DNA from: Aporrectodea caliginosa
Taxonomy: Eukaryota > Annelida > Clitellata > Crassiclitellata > Lumbricidae
Direction of reading: 5' to 3'
DNA: 64,000 nt
NCBI GenBank assembly: GCA_020284085.1
Contig: JACEVL010006403.1
Location: forward strand, 2,331,001-2,395,000
Shown: piece after piece, positions 44,892 through 64,000 of the stretch
Layout: each line of letters opens with the position of its first letter
Numbering within the stretch: the first letter of the stretch is position 1
Notes under the pieces: generated by a model
The model's database searches: none
What the model was told of the DNA's origin: nothing
What the model saw: the letters and a program-made list of their open reading frames with translations, nothing else
Made by a program: the position numbers and the translations under genes

Positions 44892-45399
44892 GTGCGAATA
44901 GACGTAGATAATTCCTACAATTTAGATTCTGGTATTATGACTACGTTTCAATGCAAATTGGCGAAATGCTAGACTATGACGTGCGTCTAGACTCGATCGA
45001 TAGTTGGGTCCCGATTAAGCAATGGCGGTGTTGCTGACATTTTACGGAGCTCGTTATATTTTTTAAATCAGAAATGACGCTGCAGTGACAGAGTGAGATT
45101 GATCGATTATGAAGAAACTTTATGAGAGAAGTAATTGCTCTGTCGGTCTGTGACTCCCTTGCTCTCCCTTTATACGACTGTGTGTTAGACATGGCATTAA
45201 TTTAGACGAGGTTATATTTGCCAAAGATATGTTGTTGGACAGGAGGAGGAGCATAACACTACAGGCTTCGGATGCAAGTGCAGAGAGTGTGGTATCGAGT
45301 AGAGGTAGGCGGTGAGGGAGAGACGAACAGCGAATGAGAGATATAGAGAGATAGGGAAAGATAAATGACAGGACGGACAGGAAGGAAGAAAGAAGAGAA

Positions 45400-45401
45400 A
45401 G

Positions 45402-45439
<38 letters not shown>

Positions 45440-45856
45440 GAGGAATAATTAGATAATCAATAGAGAAAGCAGACTGAACGAAATGAACGAACGAATTAAT
45501 TATTGAATATCTCATTAGTTGAATAAATGAAGAACGAAAGAAAGCGGAAGAAGGCATGAGAGAAGGATGGATGGATGGATGGAAGGAAGCAGCAAAGGCT
45601 AAAAGGAAGAAAGGATGAAAGTAAGAAAGGATGGGTGAACAAATGAACTGATGAGTGGTTGAATGAATTTCCGAATATTTGATTCATTGAGTAAATGAAG
45701 AAAGGATGAAATAAGAAAGGAAGAAAAAAGAGAGAAAAGACGAAAGAAAGAAAGAATGGAACAAGCACGGATGAAAGAAACGATGAAAGAAAGAAAAAGA
45801 GGAGTATGGAAGAAATGAATGATGACAGGATGAAAGGAAGAATGAATGATTGAAGA

Positions 45857-45901
<45 letters not shown>

Positions 45902-45932
45902 GAGACAGAGACAGAGACAGATAGACAGTGAC

Positions 45933-45969
<37 letters not shown>

Positions 45970-46022
45970 AGACAGAGAGAGAGAGAGAGAGTGACAGAGA
46001 AGAGAGAGAGAGAGAGAGAGCG
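45400..46022. repeat. (GA)n and purine-rich tract
   Basis: Pure ga runs at 45402-45436, 45857-45900 and 45935-46020, separated by gaaaga-rich sequence. It lies directly upstream of the putative signal-peptide exon at 46127; GA tracts can act as promoter elements, but here that is only a positional remark. Confidence 0.9.
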
Positions 46023-46126
46023 GGTGCAAGAGACATACTGAGGTTTAGCTATGATTGTCTTGTGTGTTTGTAGTAGAGATCAAAGCGTCATCTTCGATTG
46101 ACGTTCGAAGAATCCAAGAGAAAGCC

Positions 46127-62723
<16,597 letters not shown>

Positions 62724-62902
62724 GTAAGCTCCACTCATCGATCTCTGTCTGTCGAGTGCGTGCGACAGGTAAAAGCAGGAGAGTCAACACCGAGGAAGAT
62801 CATCGACTAGTACTTGGATGATGGTGGGGATGATGATTCATCCGGTGCCACGCTGTTTGAGATAACTTAGCACGCCATCTCTTTAGGTGGATTAGAAACG
62901 CT

Positions 62903-63408
<506 letters not shown>

Positions 63409-63499
63409 TTTGAAGATGTGTAAATCGCACGTTAATATAACTAAATACACCGCATGTGCGCCCATATATTAACTCGGCTTAGTCAGGTGTCGTGAATGG

Positions 63500-63962
63500 G
63501 TATGTCTCTAATTTCTTCCTGAAGCTTTCGATAGAAAGTTCCGGAACACGGAGTTCAACGGGCAGCTCATACATGTAGATGCACCGACTGTTCTTCTACG
63601 TGTCACAGTAGCCTTTCCGGACCACGCTTCGTCGTAGCTCTCCCGAAGTCAATCGATACCAACCAGGAGCTGAAGATGCTGGCACACAGTCTTTGGCTAA
63701 GTACATGTAGACTGTACGGTGGCGCCGTTCAGTGAAGATACTGGAAAACATGTGTGGCTACCTTGAAGGCGAGCCTCATGCTAACGGACAGCCTGTGGAG
63801 ATCTTGAAGTTGTACAGATGTGATAATTGGTCGAATTTCCGAATCTCCCTAATGAGCCTGGCTGCAGCGTTCTTCACACTGTGCAGCATCTTAGCCAGGC
63901 TATCAGCCCTGCGCACACGCCGCATAGCAGGCTGTTGCAGTAGTCCAGTTGATTACTGATGA
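63500..63962 (-). pseudogene. LINE reverse-transcriptase fragment, reverse strand
   Basis: On - it reads ISNQLDYCNSLLCGV, then IREIRKFDQLSHLYNF and FKVATHVFQYLH ... APPYS across frameshifts. These match the LDYCNSLL, R(K/R)(Y/F)DH and FK(A)LHGLAPxY blocks of CR1/L2/Rex-type ORF2. Fragmentary. Confidence 0.7.
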
Positions 63963-64000
63963 GGACGTGAGCCAGTCTTTCTGGAGTCGAATGACAACGA

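Overview
The window is metazoan nuclear DNA: spliced genes with GT-AG introns, AT-rich non-coding sequence, abundant microsatellites, tRNA-derived SINEs, CR1/L2-like LINE ends, non-autonomous hAT elements and a Helitron. A BAK-type BCL2-family gene, CHMP2A and a properdin-like N-terminus suggest an animal, most likely an invertebrate deuterostome. The sequence does not fix the species, and there are no prokaryotic features. Nothing here is a convincing new molecular system; the strangest signal is the minisatellite locus at 24-36 kb.

Genes. At 1.4-3.5 kb the last three coding exons of a BAK homologue lie on the + strand, carrying BH3, BH1, BH2 and the tail anchor. The N-terminal exon lies outside the window or was not seen. 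At 10.6-16.2 kb a complete five-exon CHMP2A (ESCRT-III) gene lies on the - strand, tail to tail with BAK. At 46,127-46,217 a signal-peptide exon ends in a phase-1 donor. At 62,593-62,723 a cysteine-rich exon with a matching phase-1 acceptor closely resembles the N-terminal TB domain of properdin. I infer that these are exons 1 and 2 of one secreted properdin-like gene with a 16.4 kb intron, continuing past the right edge.

Repeats, left to right. From 0 to 24 kb there are SINEs (two as the same head-to-tail pair), five non-autonomous elements with exact 8-bp or TTAA target duplications (one more in the same stretch lacks an exact duplication), a Helitron and LINE 3' ends. From 24.2 to 28.9 kb there is a roughly 175-copy array of a 27-bp minisatellite, followed by a 3.1 kb flank, a second array of about 39 copies (32.1-33.15 kb) and a second copy of the same flank (33.2-36.3 kb). 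The first flank is peppered with fragments of the 27-bp motif that the second lacks. From 36 to 64 kb the DNA is mostly microsatellite tracts, two further degenerate minisatellites, hAT elements, LINE fragments and a decayed hAT transposase piece.

Most long open frames in this window are by-products of tandem repeats whose unit is a multiple of 3 or lacks stops, and are not annotated as genes.
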